A DNA stretch of 64,000 nt from UBA1926 sp036732005 (GTDB taxonomy: Bacteria > Planctomycetota > Phycisphaerae > Phycisphaerales > UBA1924): contig DAINDF010000007.1 of NCBI GenBank assembly GCA_036732005.1, positions 144,730-208,729 of the forward strand, given 5' to 3'. Both the position numbers and the translations under genes were made by a program. The notes under the pieces were generated by a model, which was given only the letters and a program-made list of their open reading frames with translations, had not been told where the DNA came from and did no database searches. Shown in pieces: positions 9,099 through 17,022 of the stretch. Position 1 is the first letter of the stretch. Each line of letters begins with the position of its first letter.

Positions 9099-9819
9099 GC
9101 GCCTCAGGTGGGCGTGGGTGGCGCTGCTGGCGCCGGGGCTGCTGATCGGGTGCGCCCCCGGGCGCGGCCCGGCGGCGGGGCGCGATGCCGACGGCAAGTG
9201 GGCGGCGCTGGCGCCCGGGCTGCGGATCGACCGGGCGGGACGCCTGCTGGAGTTCGACGCGCAGGTCGCGGTCGATGCGCACAACGCGGCGACGCCGGAT
9301 GTCTTCCTTGAGTTGGTCGCGTGTCTGCCGGACACGCGCGAGCACGAGTCCCTGGTGGTCACGCGGGTGCCCCCCTCGCTCATCCACGCCGGTCTGCTGG
9401 CGCTGGGGTATGCGCCGGGGGCCCCGGCCCGGGTGCGCGTGATGTCGGACGGCTCGGTGGAGCGGAACGCCGCGACGGGCGACCGGATCGCGGTGTCGAT
9501 CCTCGTGCAGGGGGAAGGCGGCGTGTGGCACGCGGCGCCCGCGTGGGCGTGGATCATCGACGCCGGGCGACGCGGCGACCGGCCGGACGCCGGCTGGGTC
9601 TTCGCGGGCTCGCGGCTTGCCGACCGCGGGACGGGGCCCGCCTACGACGCGGACGGCGCGGGGACGGTGATCGGGCTGGCGTCCTTCGGGAGCGAGACGG
9701 TGGCGTACGCGCTGCCGGTGAGCCCCGAGTCGTCGATCGACGAACCGGCGTGGATCGCCGACGGCGCAGCGATACCGGTGAGCGGGACCCCGGTGCGGGT
9801 CCGGCTGGGGCCTCCGTGA
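9088..9819 (+). CDS. YdjY-type lipoprotein
   Basis: 243 residues with a lipoprotein signal peptide: Arg residues, hydrophobic WVALLAPGLLIG, then Cys at about residue 22. The mature part matches the YdjY pattern: an FDAQVAVDAHNAATPDVFLELVACLPDTREHESLV strand-rich section followed by PPSLIHAGLLALGYAPG. YdjY proteins are exported and of unknown function. The start overlaps murD by 11 bases, so the two are probably co-translated, although a functional link to the cell wall is not shown. Confidence 0.75.
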   Translation: MPGERLRWAWVALLAPGLLIGCAPGRGPAAGRDADGKWAALAPGLRIDRAGRLLEFDAQVAVDAHNAATPDVFLELVACLPDTREHESLVVTRVPPSLIHAGLLALGYAPGAPARVRVMSDGSVERNAATGDRIAVSILVQGEGGVWHAAPAWAWIIDAGRRGDRPDAGWVFAGSRLADRGTGPAYDADGAGTVIGLASFGSETVAYALPVSPESSIDEPAWIADGAAIPVSGTPVRVRLGPP

Positions 9820-9828
9820 TTGATGCGG

Positions 9829-10380
9829 TCAGGCCGCGGGCGGGTCGCTGTGCAGCGTGCCGTCGAGTTCGGCGGCGATCTTGGCGAGCGCTTCCTTGGC
9901 CGAGACGAGCGCGGTGCGGTGGGATTTCTTCATCGCGGCGGCCCAGGCCCAGGCAAGGCTGAGCACGGTGAGCGGGATGTACCACCACCAGGTCTTCAGG
10001 CCGTTGGTGGTCCAGGCGTCGTAGAAGTCCAGGTGCATGCGCATGAACGAGTCGGTGAGGAGCACGCCGGGCCAGACGGTGAGCACGAAGAGGATGGCGG
10101 TGATGGTCGGGGCCTTGCGCTCGAGTCGGAGCTGGGGGGCGAAGACCGCTCCCTTGCCCACGCTGTCGGAAGCCTGCAGCACCATGACCTTGTCGAACGG
10201 GTTCCCGTGGGCGGCGACCTCGCACCCCTGGATGGTGCGGCGGAACCCTGGGAGGCGTCCGCGGCGCGACATGATCTCCAGTTTCCAGATCGCCTCGTCG
10301 CGATGGATGCCGACGCGCAGCGCCGCCGGGAGTTCGGCGGGTTGGGCGATCGGGTTCTGGACAGTGTCAGCCTGGGTCAT
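9829..10380 (-). CDS. Membrane protein of unknown function
   Basis: 183 residues from ATG 10380. The first 100 residues look soluble (RVGIHRDEAIWKLEIMSRRGRLPGF...), followed by two hydrophobic segments, APTITAILFVLTVWPGVLLT and TWWWYIPLTVLSLAWAWAAA, at about 107-126 and 140-159, and a helical tail (ALVSAKEALAKIAAELDG). I do not recognise the family. Convergent with the YdjY gene, 9 bases apart. A longer frame extends upstream to 10512 but adds only low-complexity sequence, so ATG 10380 is preferred. Confidence 0.6.
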   Translation of the reverse strand: MTQADTVQNPIAQPAELPAALRVGIHRDEAIWKLEIMSRRGRLPGFRRTIQGCEVAAHGNPFDKVMVLQASDSVGKGAVFAPQLRLERKAPTITAILFVLTVWPGVLLTDSFMRMHLDFYDAWTTNGLKTWWWYIPLTVLSLAWAWAAAMKKSHRTALVSAKEALAKIAAELDGTLHSDPPAA

Positions 10381-10523
10381 TCGAAATCTCGTCCGGCGAG
10401 GGCCGCCCCGCCCGACCGAGCCCGACCCCGCGAGCATCGGCACCGAGCCGCCGTGGCTGAAGTGTAGTGGGTGTTCGCGCTCCGGGCCCGGGGGTTGGCA
10501 CGCCCGGTGCATCGGACTCGGCT

Positions 10524-11027
10524 ATGGCGTCCGAGCGTGCCCCAACGGGCCCGATGTTGCGGCTGGTCAACACCCCCGGGGTGCCGGGGCGACGGGCGTC
10601 GCGCCCGGGCAACACGGCCCGGTCCGAGAACGCGAGGCCTCGCCCCGCTGCCGGGGTGTTGACAGCCGAGCCGCTGGCGACCTCGGACGCCCGGTGGGTC
10701 TTCGCGGCCCGTGTCGCTTCACAGATTGAAGGGGGTCGTGCGGCGATCCTCCGGCCCGAGCGGCGCGACCGGCTGATGCGCACGGCCCGGGCGCTCTCGA
10801 TCCGCCCGTTCGACGCCTCGGTGATCATCGCGCTGGTGCAGGACACGGCCCGGCGAGGGGAAACGCCGCCGGGCTATCCCCCCCTGACCCCGGGGCTGGC
10901 CGAGGCGCTCCGGGCGGTTCCCGGGCCGGAGCGGGGGGCGGGCTCCGGACAGGCCCGGGTGCTCGGCGTGGCGACGCTGGCCGGGGCGCTGCTTGCGGCG
11001 GCGGCGGCGCTTTGGGTGGGCTGGTAG
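10524..11027 (+). CDS. Hypothetical protein with C-terminal membrane anchor
   Basis: 167 residues from ATG 10524. Residues 1-60 are Arg/Pro-rich and probably disordered. A helical core (SDARWVFAARVASQIEGGRA ... RDRLMRTARALSIRPFDASVIIALVQDTARRG) at about 60-120 is the only part that looks folded. The C-terminal 20 residues (GVATLAGALLAAAAALWVGW) form a single hydrophobic segment ending at the stop, a tail-anchor arrangement. Alternative starts exist at 10467 and 10554. I do not recognise a family. Confidence 0.5.
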   Translation: MASERAPTGPMLRLVNTPGVPGRRASRPGNTARSENARPRPAAGVLTAEPLATSDARWVFAARVASQIEGGRAAILRPERRDRLMRTARALSIRPFDASVIIALVQDTARRGETPPGYPPLTPGLAEALRAVPGPERGAGSGQARVLGVATLAGALLAAAAALWVGW

Positions 11028-11071
11028 CACCCGGGCGCTGAGGGTGTGAGCCCGCCGGATACGATCCGCCC

Positions 11072-11899
11072 ATGCCGAGCGTGGACGACTATGTGCTTGG
11101 GACCGACGAGGTGGAGTCGGTCCGCCTCGGGATTCAGCACCGGCTCTGGTCGGCGCAGGCGGCGTCGATCTGGGAGCGGGCGGGGATCGGGCCCGGGGCG
11201 CGGGTGCTGGATGTCGGGTGCGGCCCGGGGCACGCGGCGGCGGATCTGGCCCAGCTCGTCGGGCCCGGGGGGCGGGTTGTCGGGGTGGAGGGGTCCCCGG
11301 CGTATGTCAGACAGTTCGGCGATCGGATGGCCCGCCTGGGGCATGCGCACGCGGAGGTGCGGTCCGGGGACATCCACGACCTCGCGGCGATCGCGGGGGA
11401 CGACGCGGGGTTGTTCGACGCGGCGTATCTGCGGTGGGTCTGCTCGTTCTCGCAGGACCTGCCCCGGCTGATCGGGCAGGTGGCGGCGTGCCTCAAGCCC
11501 GGGGGACGGGTGGCGATCCAGGACTACTTCGGGTGGCGGCACATGACGCTGGCCCCGCGGCGGGCCGCGTTCACGCGCGGGATCGAGGCGACCTACGCGT
11601 ATTGGCGCGGGCACGGCGACAACGATGTCATGGGCGGCATGCCCCGGGTGCTGCGAGAGGCGGGCCTGGCGGTCCGGGAGTTCACGGTGGTGCAGCGGCT
11701 GGCCCGACCGGGCGAGCCGCTGTGGGCCTGGCCGGACTCGTTCTGGCCGAGCGTGATCCCGCGTGTGGTGGCGGCGGGGTTCCTGACGGAGGCGGAGTCG
11801 CGGGCGTTCTTCGAGGCCTGGCGGGAGGCGTCTGGGGACCCGGACGGGTTCATGGTGGTCCCCCCGGTGTACGAAGCGATCGGCGTCAAAGCGGGGTAA
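11072..11899 (+). CDS. Class I SAM-dependent methyltransferase
   Basis: 275 residues. The SAM-binding loop is VLDVGCGPGHAAADLAQLVG at about residues 45-64, followed by the acidic GVEGSP that would hold the ribose and DAAYLRWVCSF as motif II/III. The C-terminal half (FWPSVIPRVVAAGFLTEAES...) is helical, like small-molecule methyltransferases of the UbiE/Methyltransf_11 group. The substrate cannot be told. It sits 25 bases before lepA, same strand, possibly co-transcribed. Confidence 0.85.
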   Translation: MPSVDDYVLGTDEVESVRLGIQHRLWSAQAASIWERAGIGPGARVLDVGCGPGHAAADLAQLVGPGGRVVGVEGSPAYVRQFGDRMARLGHAHAEVRSGDIHDLAAIAGDDAGLFDAAYLRWVCSFSQDLPRLIGQVAACLKPGGRVAIQDYFGWRHMTLAPRRAAFTRGIEATYAYWRGHGDNDVMGGMPRVLREAGLAVREFTVVQRLARPGEPLWAWPDSFWPSVIPRVVAAGFLTEAESRAFFEAWREASGDPDGFMVVPPVYEAIGVKAG

Positions 11900-11924
11900 C
11901 CCCCCTCCCTACCATTCCCGGCCT

Positions 11925-13748
11925 ATGCAACCCGACCACATCCGGAATTTCTCCATCATCGCGCACATCGACCACGGCAAGTCGACGCTCGCCGACCGTC
12001 TGCTCCAGCTGACCCACGCGGTCTCGGAACGGGAGGCGAAGGAGCAGTTGCTCGACTCGATGGACCTCGAGCGCGAGCGGGGCATCACGATCAAGGCCTC
12101 GGCCGTGACGGTGATGCACCAGCACAAGGGCGAGTGGTACATGCTGAACTTCATCGACACGCCCGGGCATGTCGATTTCGGCTACGAGGTGAGCCGAGCG
12201 CTCAAGGCGTGCGAGGGGGCGCTGCTGATCGTCGACGCGGCGCAGGGCGTGCAGGCGCAGACGGTGGTGAACGCGTACCTGGCGGTGGAGCAGGACCTCG
12301 AGATCATCCCGGTGTTGAACAAGATCGACCTTCCCGCGGCGAGGCCTGTGGAGATCGCCGAGGAGGTCGAGCAGGTGCTCGGGCTGGCGGCGGAGGACTG
12401 CCTTTCGGTCTCGGCGAAGACAGGCAAGGGCGTGGCGGAGCTGCTGGCGGCGGTGTGCGAGCGGCTGCCCGGGCCGCGCGAGGGCGTGACGAAGAAGACG
12501 CGAGCGTTGATCTTCGACGCGGTGTACGACGACTACCGGGGGGTTGTGCTGTATTGCCGGGTCTTCGACGGGCGCCTGAAGGTGGGCGACAAGATCCGGA
12601 TGATGCAGATGGAGCGGACCTTCCACATCACCGAGCTGGGCAAGTACACGCCCAAGCCGACGAAGGTGGGCGAGGTGGGCGTGGGCGAGACCTGCTACCT
12701 CATCGCGGCGATCAAGAACCTGGGCGAGGTGCGGGTCGGCGACACGATCACGCTCGAACACGACCCGGCGGAGGAGCCGCTGGAGGGCTACGAGGCGCCG
12801 CGGCAGATGGTGTTCTGCGATTTCTACCCCGCGACGACGACGGAGAAGAAGGGGACGGGCTTCGAGGAGATGCGGGACGCGATCTCGAAGCTCGCGTTGA
12901 ACGACTCGTCGTTCACCTACCAGGCGGTGCACTCCGAGGCGTTGGGCTTCGGGTTCCGGTGCGGGTTCCTCGGGCTGCTGCACATGGACATCGTGCAGGA
13001 GCGGCTGGAGCGGGAGTTCGATCTGGAGATCGTGCAGACGGCCCCCACCGTTTCGTACAAGGCGATCATCCGCGGCAAGGGGGGTGCGGGGGAAGAGGTC
13101 GAGGTGCACAACCCGGCCGACCTGCCCGAGATGGGCACGATCATGGAGATCAAGGAGCCGTTCTGCCGGCTGGAGATCATGCTGCCCAAGGAGAGCATCG
13201 GGGATGTGCTCAAGCTGGCGATGGAGCGTCGCGGGGTGTTCAAGGGGCAGATGTTCGTGAGCGAAGGGCGGGAGATGCTGACCTTCGAGATCCCGCTTGC
13301 GGAGTTGATCTACGACTTCTACGACAAGCTGAAGGGGATGACCAGCGGGTACGGGACGATGGACTACGAGGTGATCGAGTTCCGTGCGGAGAGCCTGGTG
13401 AAGGTGGATGTGCTGATCAACGGGAGCCCGGTTGAGGCGCTGAGCCTGATCACGCACCGGGACAAGGCCGAGCAGCGCGGGCGGCAGCTGCTGGTGAAGC
13501 TGAAGAAGCAGATCGACCGGCACCAGTTCGAGATCCCGCTGCAGGCGGCGATCGGGGGCAAGATCATCGCGCGGGAGACGATCAAGGGGTTCCGCAAGGA
13601 TGTGACGGCGAAGTGCTACGGCGGCGATGTGACGCGGAAGCGGAAGCTGCTGGAGAAGCAGAAGAAGGGCAAGGAGCGGATGAAGAGCGTGGGGAGCGTG
13701 AACATCCCGCAGGAAGCGTTCATGGCGGTGCTGGATACGAGCGAGTGA
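11925..13748 (+). CDS. lepA: Elongation factor 4 (back-translocating GTPase)
   Basis: 607 residues, near the usual 600. LepA binds stalled ribosomes and uses GTP hydrolysis. G1 is IAHIDHGKSTLADRL near residue 12; switch I RGITIKASA; G3 DTPGHVDFGYEV; G4 NKIDLPAARP; G5 SAKTGKGV. The LepA-specific C-terminal domain is present (IPLQAAIGGKIIARETI, CYGGDVTRKRKLLEKQKKGK). ATG 11925 gives the conserved IRNFSIIAHIDHGKS start. The stop overlaps the GTG of the ion channel gene by 3-4 bases. Confidence 0.97.
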   Translation: MQPDHIRNFSIIAHIDHGKSTLADRLLQLTHAVSEREAKEQLLDSMDLERERGITIKASAVTVMHQHKGEWYMLNFIDTPGHVDFGYEVSRALKACEGALLIVDAAQGVQAQTVVNAYLAVEQDLEIIPVLNKIDLPAARPVEIAEEVEQVLGLAAEDCLSVSAKTGKGVAELLAAVCERLPGPREGVTKKTRALIFDAVYDDYRGVVLYCRVFDGRLKVGDKIRMMQMERTFHITELGKYTPKPTKVGEVGVGETCYLIAAIKNLGEVRVGDTITLEHDPAEEPLEGYEAPRQMVFCDFYPATTTEKKGTGFEEMRDAISKLALNDSSFTYQAVHSEALGFGFRCGFLGLLHMDIVQERLEREFDLEIVQTAPTVSYKAIIRGKGGAGEEVEVHNPADLPEMGTIMEIKEPFCRLEIMLPKESIGDVLKLAMERRGVFKGQMFVSEGREMLTFEIPLAELIYDFYDKLKGMTSGYGTMDYEVIEFRAESLVKVDVLINGSPVEALSLITHRDKAEQRGRQLLVKLKKQIDRHQFEIPLQAAIGGKIIARETIKGFRKDVTAKCYGGDVTRKRKLLEKQKKGKERMKSVGSVNIPQEAFMAVLDTSE

Positions 13749-14518
13749 AGAACGGGCCGGAGAGTCAGGTTGGAACCCCCGGGGACGCGGCCTATCGCCT
13801 CGCCCTGCTCACGACCTGCGTGCTGTCGATTCTGATCGTGTCGGTTGACCTGACTGCACCCCTCCACCCCGAAGTAAGAGCGATTCTCCGATGGATCGAC
13901 TTCGTCTTCTGTGGAGTGTTCTTCTTTGACTTCATCATCCAGTTTCGCGCGGCCAACAACAAGGCCCGGTACATGGCGACCTGGGGCTGGATCGACCTGG
14001 CCTCCTGCGTCCCCGCAGTCGCGTTTCTCCGATTCGGGAGGTTCGCCAGGCTGATACGGCTGATCCAAGCCCTTCGCGTCCTTCGATCGGCGAGGACGCT
14101 CGTCGTCCTGCTGAAGCATTACCGTGCCCGCGCGACGGGCATATTTGCCTCGGCGATCGTTCTCATTGCGGTTGCGCTCGGCAGCACTCTCGTCCTGACC
14201 TTCGAGTTGAGATCTCCGTCGTCGCAAATTCGCTCGGCGGAGGAGGCGCTCTGGTGGGCCTTTGTCACGATGACGACCGTCGGCTACGGCGATGAGTACC
14301 CCACAACTCTGGGCGGCCGGATTGTGGCGATCGTAATGATGTCGCTTGGCGTCGGGGTCTTCGGCGCGGTGAGCGCATTGCTCGCGTCGTGGATCATCGG
14401 GCCGGGGGACAGCCGGGAGATCCGGGAACTTCGGCGCGATTCCGAGGCGATCCGGGCCTCCCTCAGGAGTCTTGAGGACAAGATCGAATTGATCGCCCAA
14501 AGACATACCGTCGATTAG
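13745..14518 (+). CDS. Voltage-gated-like potassium channel
   Basis: 257 residues from GTG 13745, which overlaps the lepA TGA (GTGA). Six hydrophobic stretches fit S1-S6; a charged segment FGRFARLIRLIQALRVLRSAR at about 95-115 has regularly spaced Arg like an S4 sensor; the pore helix and filter read LWWAFVTMTTVGYGDEYP near residue 180. The C-terminus (REIRELRRDSEAIRASLRSLEDKIELI) is a likely coiled coil for tetramer assembly. Base composition is visibly lower in GC than lepA before it, and codons are less biased, a sign of recent acquisition. Confidence 0.88.
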   Translation: MKNGPESQVGTPGDAAYRLALLTTCVLSILIVSVDLTAPLHPEVRAILRWIDFVFCGVFFFDFIIQFRAANNKARYMATWGWIDLASCVPAVAFLRFGRFARLIRLIQALRVLRSARTLVVLLKHYRARATGIFASAIVLIAVALGSTLVLTFELRSPSSQIRSAEEALWWAFVTMTTVGYGDEYPTTLGGRIVAIVMMSLGVGVFGAVSALLASWIIGPGDSREIRELRRDSEAIRASLRSLEDKIELIAQRHTVD

Positions 14519-14765
14519 ATCACTAGAAGTAGAGTCGCCAGCACGACGACGGCGATAAGAAGAATGATCACACACCCACACCCGGTGTTGCCTTCGGCCT
14601 TCGAGTCGACCCGCTGTCGATAGCGCAGACCTGCGATACCGGCGTTGAGCTCGGTGCCACGACGACTGGATGAGACGCGGAGACCGCGGATGCCCCGAGC
14701 CCGCGGTGGGTCAGGTTGAAGCGGAACGGCCCGATCTTCTTGCTTCTTCGAAAGTAGAATCCCAC
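14515..14765 (-). pseudogene. DUF4236-type small protein gene, frameshifted
   Basis: ATG at 14765 opens MGFYFRRSKKIGPFRFNLTHRGLG, the hallmark N-terminus of DUF4236 proteins. After about 24 residues that frame loses similarity, while the minus-strand frame that begins upstream at 14781 picks it up as GIRGLRVSSSRRGTELNAG-IAGLRYRQ, followed by a Gly-Cys linker and a hydrophobic C-terminal helix (CVIILLIAVVVLATLLLVI) to 14515. The join falls in CTCGGGGCATC near 14697-14707 and also lacks a few residues expected between GLG and GIRG. So the gene appears disrupted by a small deletion; a sequencing error or -1 frameshifting are alternatives. Convergent with the ion channel gene, overlapping by 4 bases. 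Confidence 0.7.
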
Positions 14766-14845
14766 GCCTGACCCCGCTCACGCGTCTGCGACCTCAGTGT
14801 AGCCGCATACCCAGACTCGCTCAGATTGTGGGCCTCACCCGATGG

Positions 14846-14960
14846 GTACCCTCTTCGCGCATGCAGGGGCTCCGCCCCCGCACCCCCGTTCGGAGGCGGC
14901 GACTCTTCGGAGGGGTTGCAGGGGAGACCTCCCCTGCACGGCGAGGAGTCACCTGGCCCG
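14846..14960. repeat. Dispersed GC-rich inverted-repeat element in gene-free stretch
   Basis: The 14782-15096 interval has no gene I can support. It holds two short inverted repeats, GCAGGGGCTCCGCCCCCGC and GCAGGGGAGACCTCCCCTGC, of the same style as those in the direct repeats at 16683-16940 and 18505-18768 (GCGGGGGAGGTTTCCCCCGC). They look like members of one dispersed repeat family in this genome. Confidence 0.55.
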
Positions 14961-15096
14961 GCGAAACCCGGGCGAGCGTTGGGTGGGGCTTGGATGACGA
15001 CGCGGAGCGCAACCGCGGGGCGGCGCTCTTCAGACTCCCGCAGGCGATTTGTTCCGCGGGACTTTGCGCTCTGGCCCGCGGGCCGCGGCGGCCGCG

Positions 15097-15735
15097 TCAG
15101 CCGCCCGCGCCGGATCGCTGGCGGAGGGCGGAGAGTTCCCGACTGCCGGACTCGGCCCACTTGTCGATGGCGCTCTTGACATCGGCGAGGGTCGAGAAGG
15201 CCGTGAAGTCGAACTGGTTCCCCGCGTTCGACTGGATGACCGCGGCGAGCTGCTCGCCCGTGACCGAGTCGATGATCTGGGCCTCCATGGCGGCGCCCCC
15301 GGTGCCGGCGCCGAGCGAACGCCAGACGGGGTGGATCTTCGTCCACCAGGTCGACTTGGCGACATCGGTCAGAGCCATCTGGATGCGGGCGACGCCCACG
15401 CCGGGGCGGTCGGTCACGGCGAGCCCCTGCTCGCGGAGATTGCGCTCGGCGGACGCCCGCAGGTGCCGTGCGGCCTCGGCGAGGTCCTCGGCGGAGAGTT
15501 TGGACGCGGGGACGCGGACCTCGACGGGGTCGACGAGGAAGCGGTCGTAGGTTGCGAGGCGGGGCGACGCGTAGACCATCCTGGCGTCGCCGTCGGGGCG
15601 GAGGTTGGAATAGTCGTCGAGGAAGCCGGTCTGGGCGGCGGAGGGCCGGCTGGCGCACCCGCCCGCGGTGAGCAGGCCCGAAGCGGCGAGGAGGACGAGG
15701 GTCGGCAAGGCGGGGTGGGGACGCTTGGTTCGCAT
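15097..15735 (-). CDS. DUF3313-type lipoprotein
   Basis: 212 residues. The signal peptide LPTLVLLAASGLLTAGG is followed by Cys at about residue 27, so a lipoprotein. The mature start TGFLDDYSNLRPDGD and the later AALTD..WTKIHPVWRSLGAGTGGAAMEAQIIDSVTGEQLAAV agree with the DUF3313 family of exported proteins, whose function is unknown. It stands alone between repeat-rich spacers. Confidence 0.78.
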   Translation of the reverse strand: MRTKRPHPALPTLVLLAASGLLTAGGCASRPSAAQTGFLDDYSNLRPDGDARMVYASPRLATYDRFLVDPVEVRVPASKLSAEDLAEAARHLRASAERNLREQGLAVTDRPGVGVARIQMALTDVAKSTWWTKIHPVWRSLGAGTGGAAMEAQIIDSVTGEQLAAVIQSNAGNQFDFTAFSTLADVKSAIDKWAESGSRELSALRQRSGAGG

Positions 15736-15908
15736 CGTCGGATCTCCCGGGCTCGGCGGACTCTATCTCGTCGCCGGCCGGTGGGGCGGAGGGGGGTCGC
15801 GTTGCGTCGGCGGGGCGTGCTACGCTCGGCGATCGGGACTGCTGAATTTCCAACCCGTTGGACGGATCGCCCCCGGGCGTTGATCGCCGGCGAGATCGCG
15901 GGGCGGGC

Positions 15909-16205
15909 GTGGTAGAACTGCCGTGCGAGGCGTGCGGGGGGACCTGCTGCACCGGGCACCGGGGCGTGGCCCTGGACGACGGGACCGAGTTGCCGTTCGT
16001 GGACGGGCGCTGCCCGCACCTGGACGCGAAGGGGCGGTGCGGGATCTACGAGACGCGGCCGCGGGGGTGCCGGTCGTTCGATTGCTCACGGGAGCCGGGG
16101 TATCTGCGGATGCACCCGCGGGTGGCGGCGTTGCTGACGGTGCACGGGATCGAGGTGCGCGAGCCGGGGCCGGGGCGGGGCGGGATGATGGGCGGGGATG
16201 GGTGA
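15909..16205 (+). CDS. YkgJ-type Cys-cluster (putative Fe-S) protein
   Basis: 98 residues from GTG 15909 (VVELPCEACGGTCC), with a longer in-frame option from 15858 that adds only an Arg-rich leader. Cysteines at CEACGGTCC, CPHL, CGIYETRPRGCRSFDC form the YkgJ/Fliw-like zinc or iron-sulfur cluster pattern. These proteins are small and cytoplasmic with unknown role. The C-terminus is Gly/Met-rich and looks unstructured. Confidence 0.75.
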   Translation: MVELPCEACGGTCCTGHRGVALDDGTELPFVDGRCPHLDAKGRCGIYETRPRGCRSFDCSREPGYLRMHPRVAALLTVHGIEVREPGPGRGGMMGGDG

Positions 16206-16291
16206 GGGGTGACGGCGTGGGTCGGGCGGGTGGGCGGGCCGTCCGCCGCACGCTCGGGTCGCGACGCCGCGGGCGGCAAATTCCGCTGCCG

Positions 16292-16639
16292 CTACCTGTT
16301 CTCGTGCCGGGCAAAGAGGGTCAGCAGGAAGCGGGTCGGCTCGAGGGCCCTGAGGCTGTGCGGCGCATCCGGAGGCATGAGCAGCCAGTCATGGGCCGAC
16401 ATCTCCCGCTCGCCGCCGCCGATCTCGAAGCGGAGGCGGCCCTCGAGGACCTGGACCGAGGCGAGGAACGGGGCGCGGTGCTCGCTGATCTGCTGCCCGG
16501 CGTCCATCGAGAAGACGACGACGCGGCCCTCGGGCCGGTTGAGCAGGGGCTTGCTGACGATGGCGTCGGGCACGACGGGGCAGGTCTCGAGGAGGGCGAG
16601 GAACTCCGGGGAGGTGCCGTCGAGGAGGGGGGAGGCCAT
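16292..16639 (-). CDS. Cupin-domain protein
   Basis: 115 residues from ATG 16639. It has cupin motif 1-like ISEHRAPFLASVQVLEGRLRFEIGG and motif 2-like LMPPDAPHSLRALEPTRFLLTLF. A His (PDAPHSL) and His/Glu (SEHRAP) remain as possible metal ligands, fewer than the full His-His-Glu-His set. The start is set by the well-conserved MASPLLDG with GACAGGA upstream; the open frame extends further but is low-complexity. Such small cupins often bind metals or act as oxygen-stress or sugar-related enzymes; no specific role can be given. Confidence 0.75.
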   Translation of the reverse strand: MASPLLDGTSPEFLALLETCPVVPDAIVSKPLLNRPEGRVVVFSMDAGQQISEHRAPFLASVQVLEGRLRFEIGGGEREMSAHDWLLMPPDAPHSLRALEPTRFLLTLFARHENR

Positions 16640-16682
16640 GGGGGTGTTCCTGTCGTGAAAGGGCGCCCGCGCGGCACTGTAG

Positions 16683-16940
16683 GGGCGGGGCGGAGGCCGG
16701 GAGTCGGGGCCTGGAGTTGAGGCCGCTCGGGCCGTGTGAAAGCGAGGCGTGGAGGACGGGTCAGGTGGGCCGGCCCTTCCCTGTTTTCTTCGTCGGATGC
16801 GGGGGAGGTTTCCCCCGCACCCCCACTTGCCGGATGATCGCGCGACGCGGGCTCCGGGCGGGGGTGCGGGGGCGGAGCCCCTGCGTCTGCGGGGCACTGG
16901 CGGGCGAGCCGCCAGTGGCACCTGGCGCGGATCGTGGTGC
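16683..16940. repeat. Direct repeat, left copy (~250 bp)
   Basis: From GGAGTTGAGGCCGC through GGCGTGGAGGACGG, CGGATGCGGGGGAGGTTTCC, GGATGATCGCGCGACGCGGG, to GGGCACTGGCGGGCGAGCCG, this stretch matches 18505-18768 in the same orientation at roughly 85% by eye. It contains several internal inverted repeats. The two copies flank the beta-propeller gene. No other gene is seen in 16640-17022. Confidence 0.8.
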
Positions 16941-17022
16941 CACCCCGCCGGTGCTGAGCAGAAGACGCAACGCGGCCGGATCGAGGGATCCGGCCGCCGG
17001 TGCGCTCGGGGTGAGTGCGGCT

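Noticed and set aside
4170..9557. Very long open frame on the minus strand opposite priA, murD and within carA
   Set aside because: Composition-driven: Arg/Pro/Gly/His-rich with no family motif, while the plus-strand frames encode clear PriA and MurD.
10388..10512. Extended N-terminus for the membrane protein at 9829-10380
   Set aside because: Added residues are Pro/Gly/Arg-rich and unlike the rest; ATG 10380 gives a sensible soluble start.
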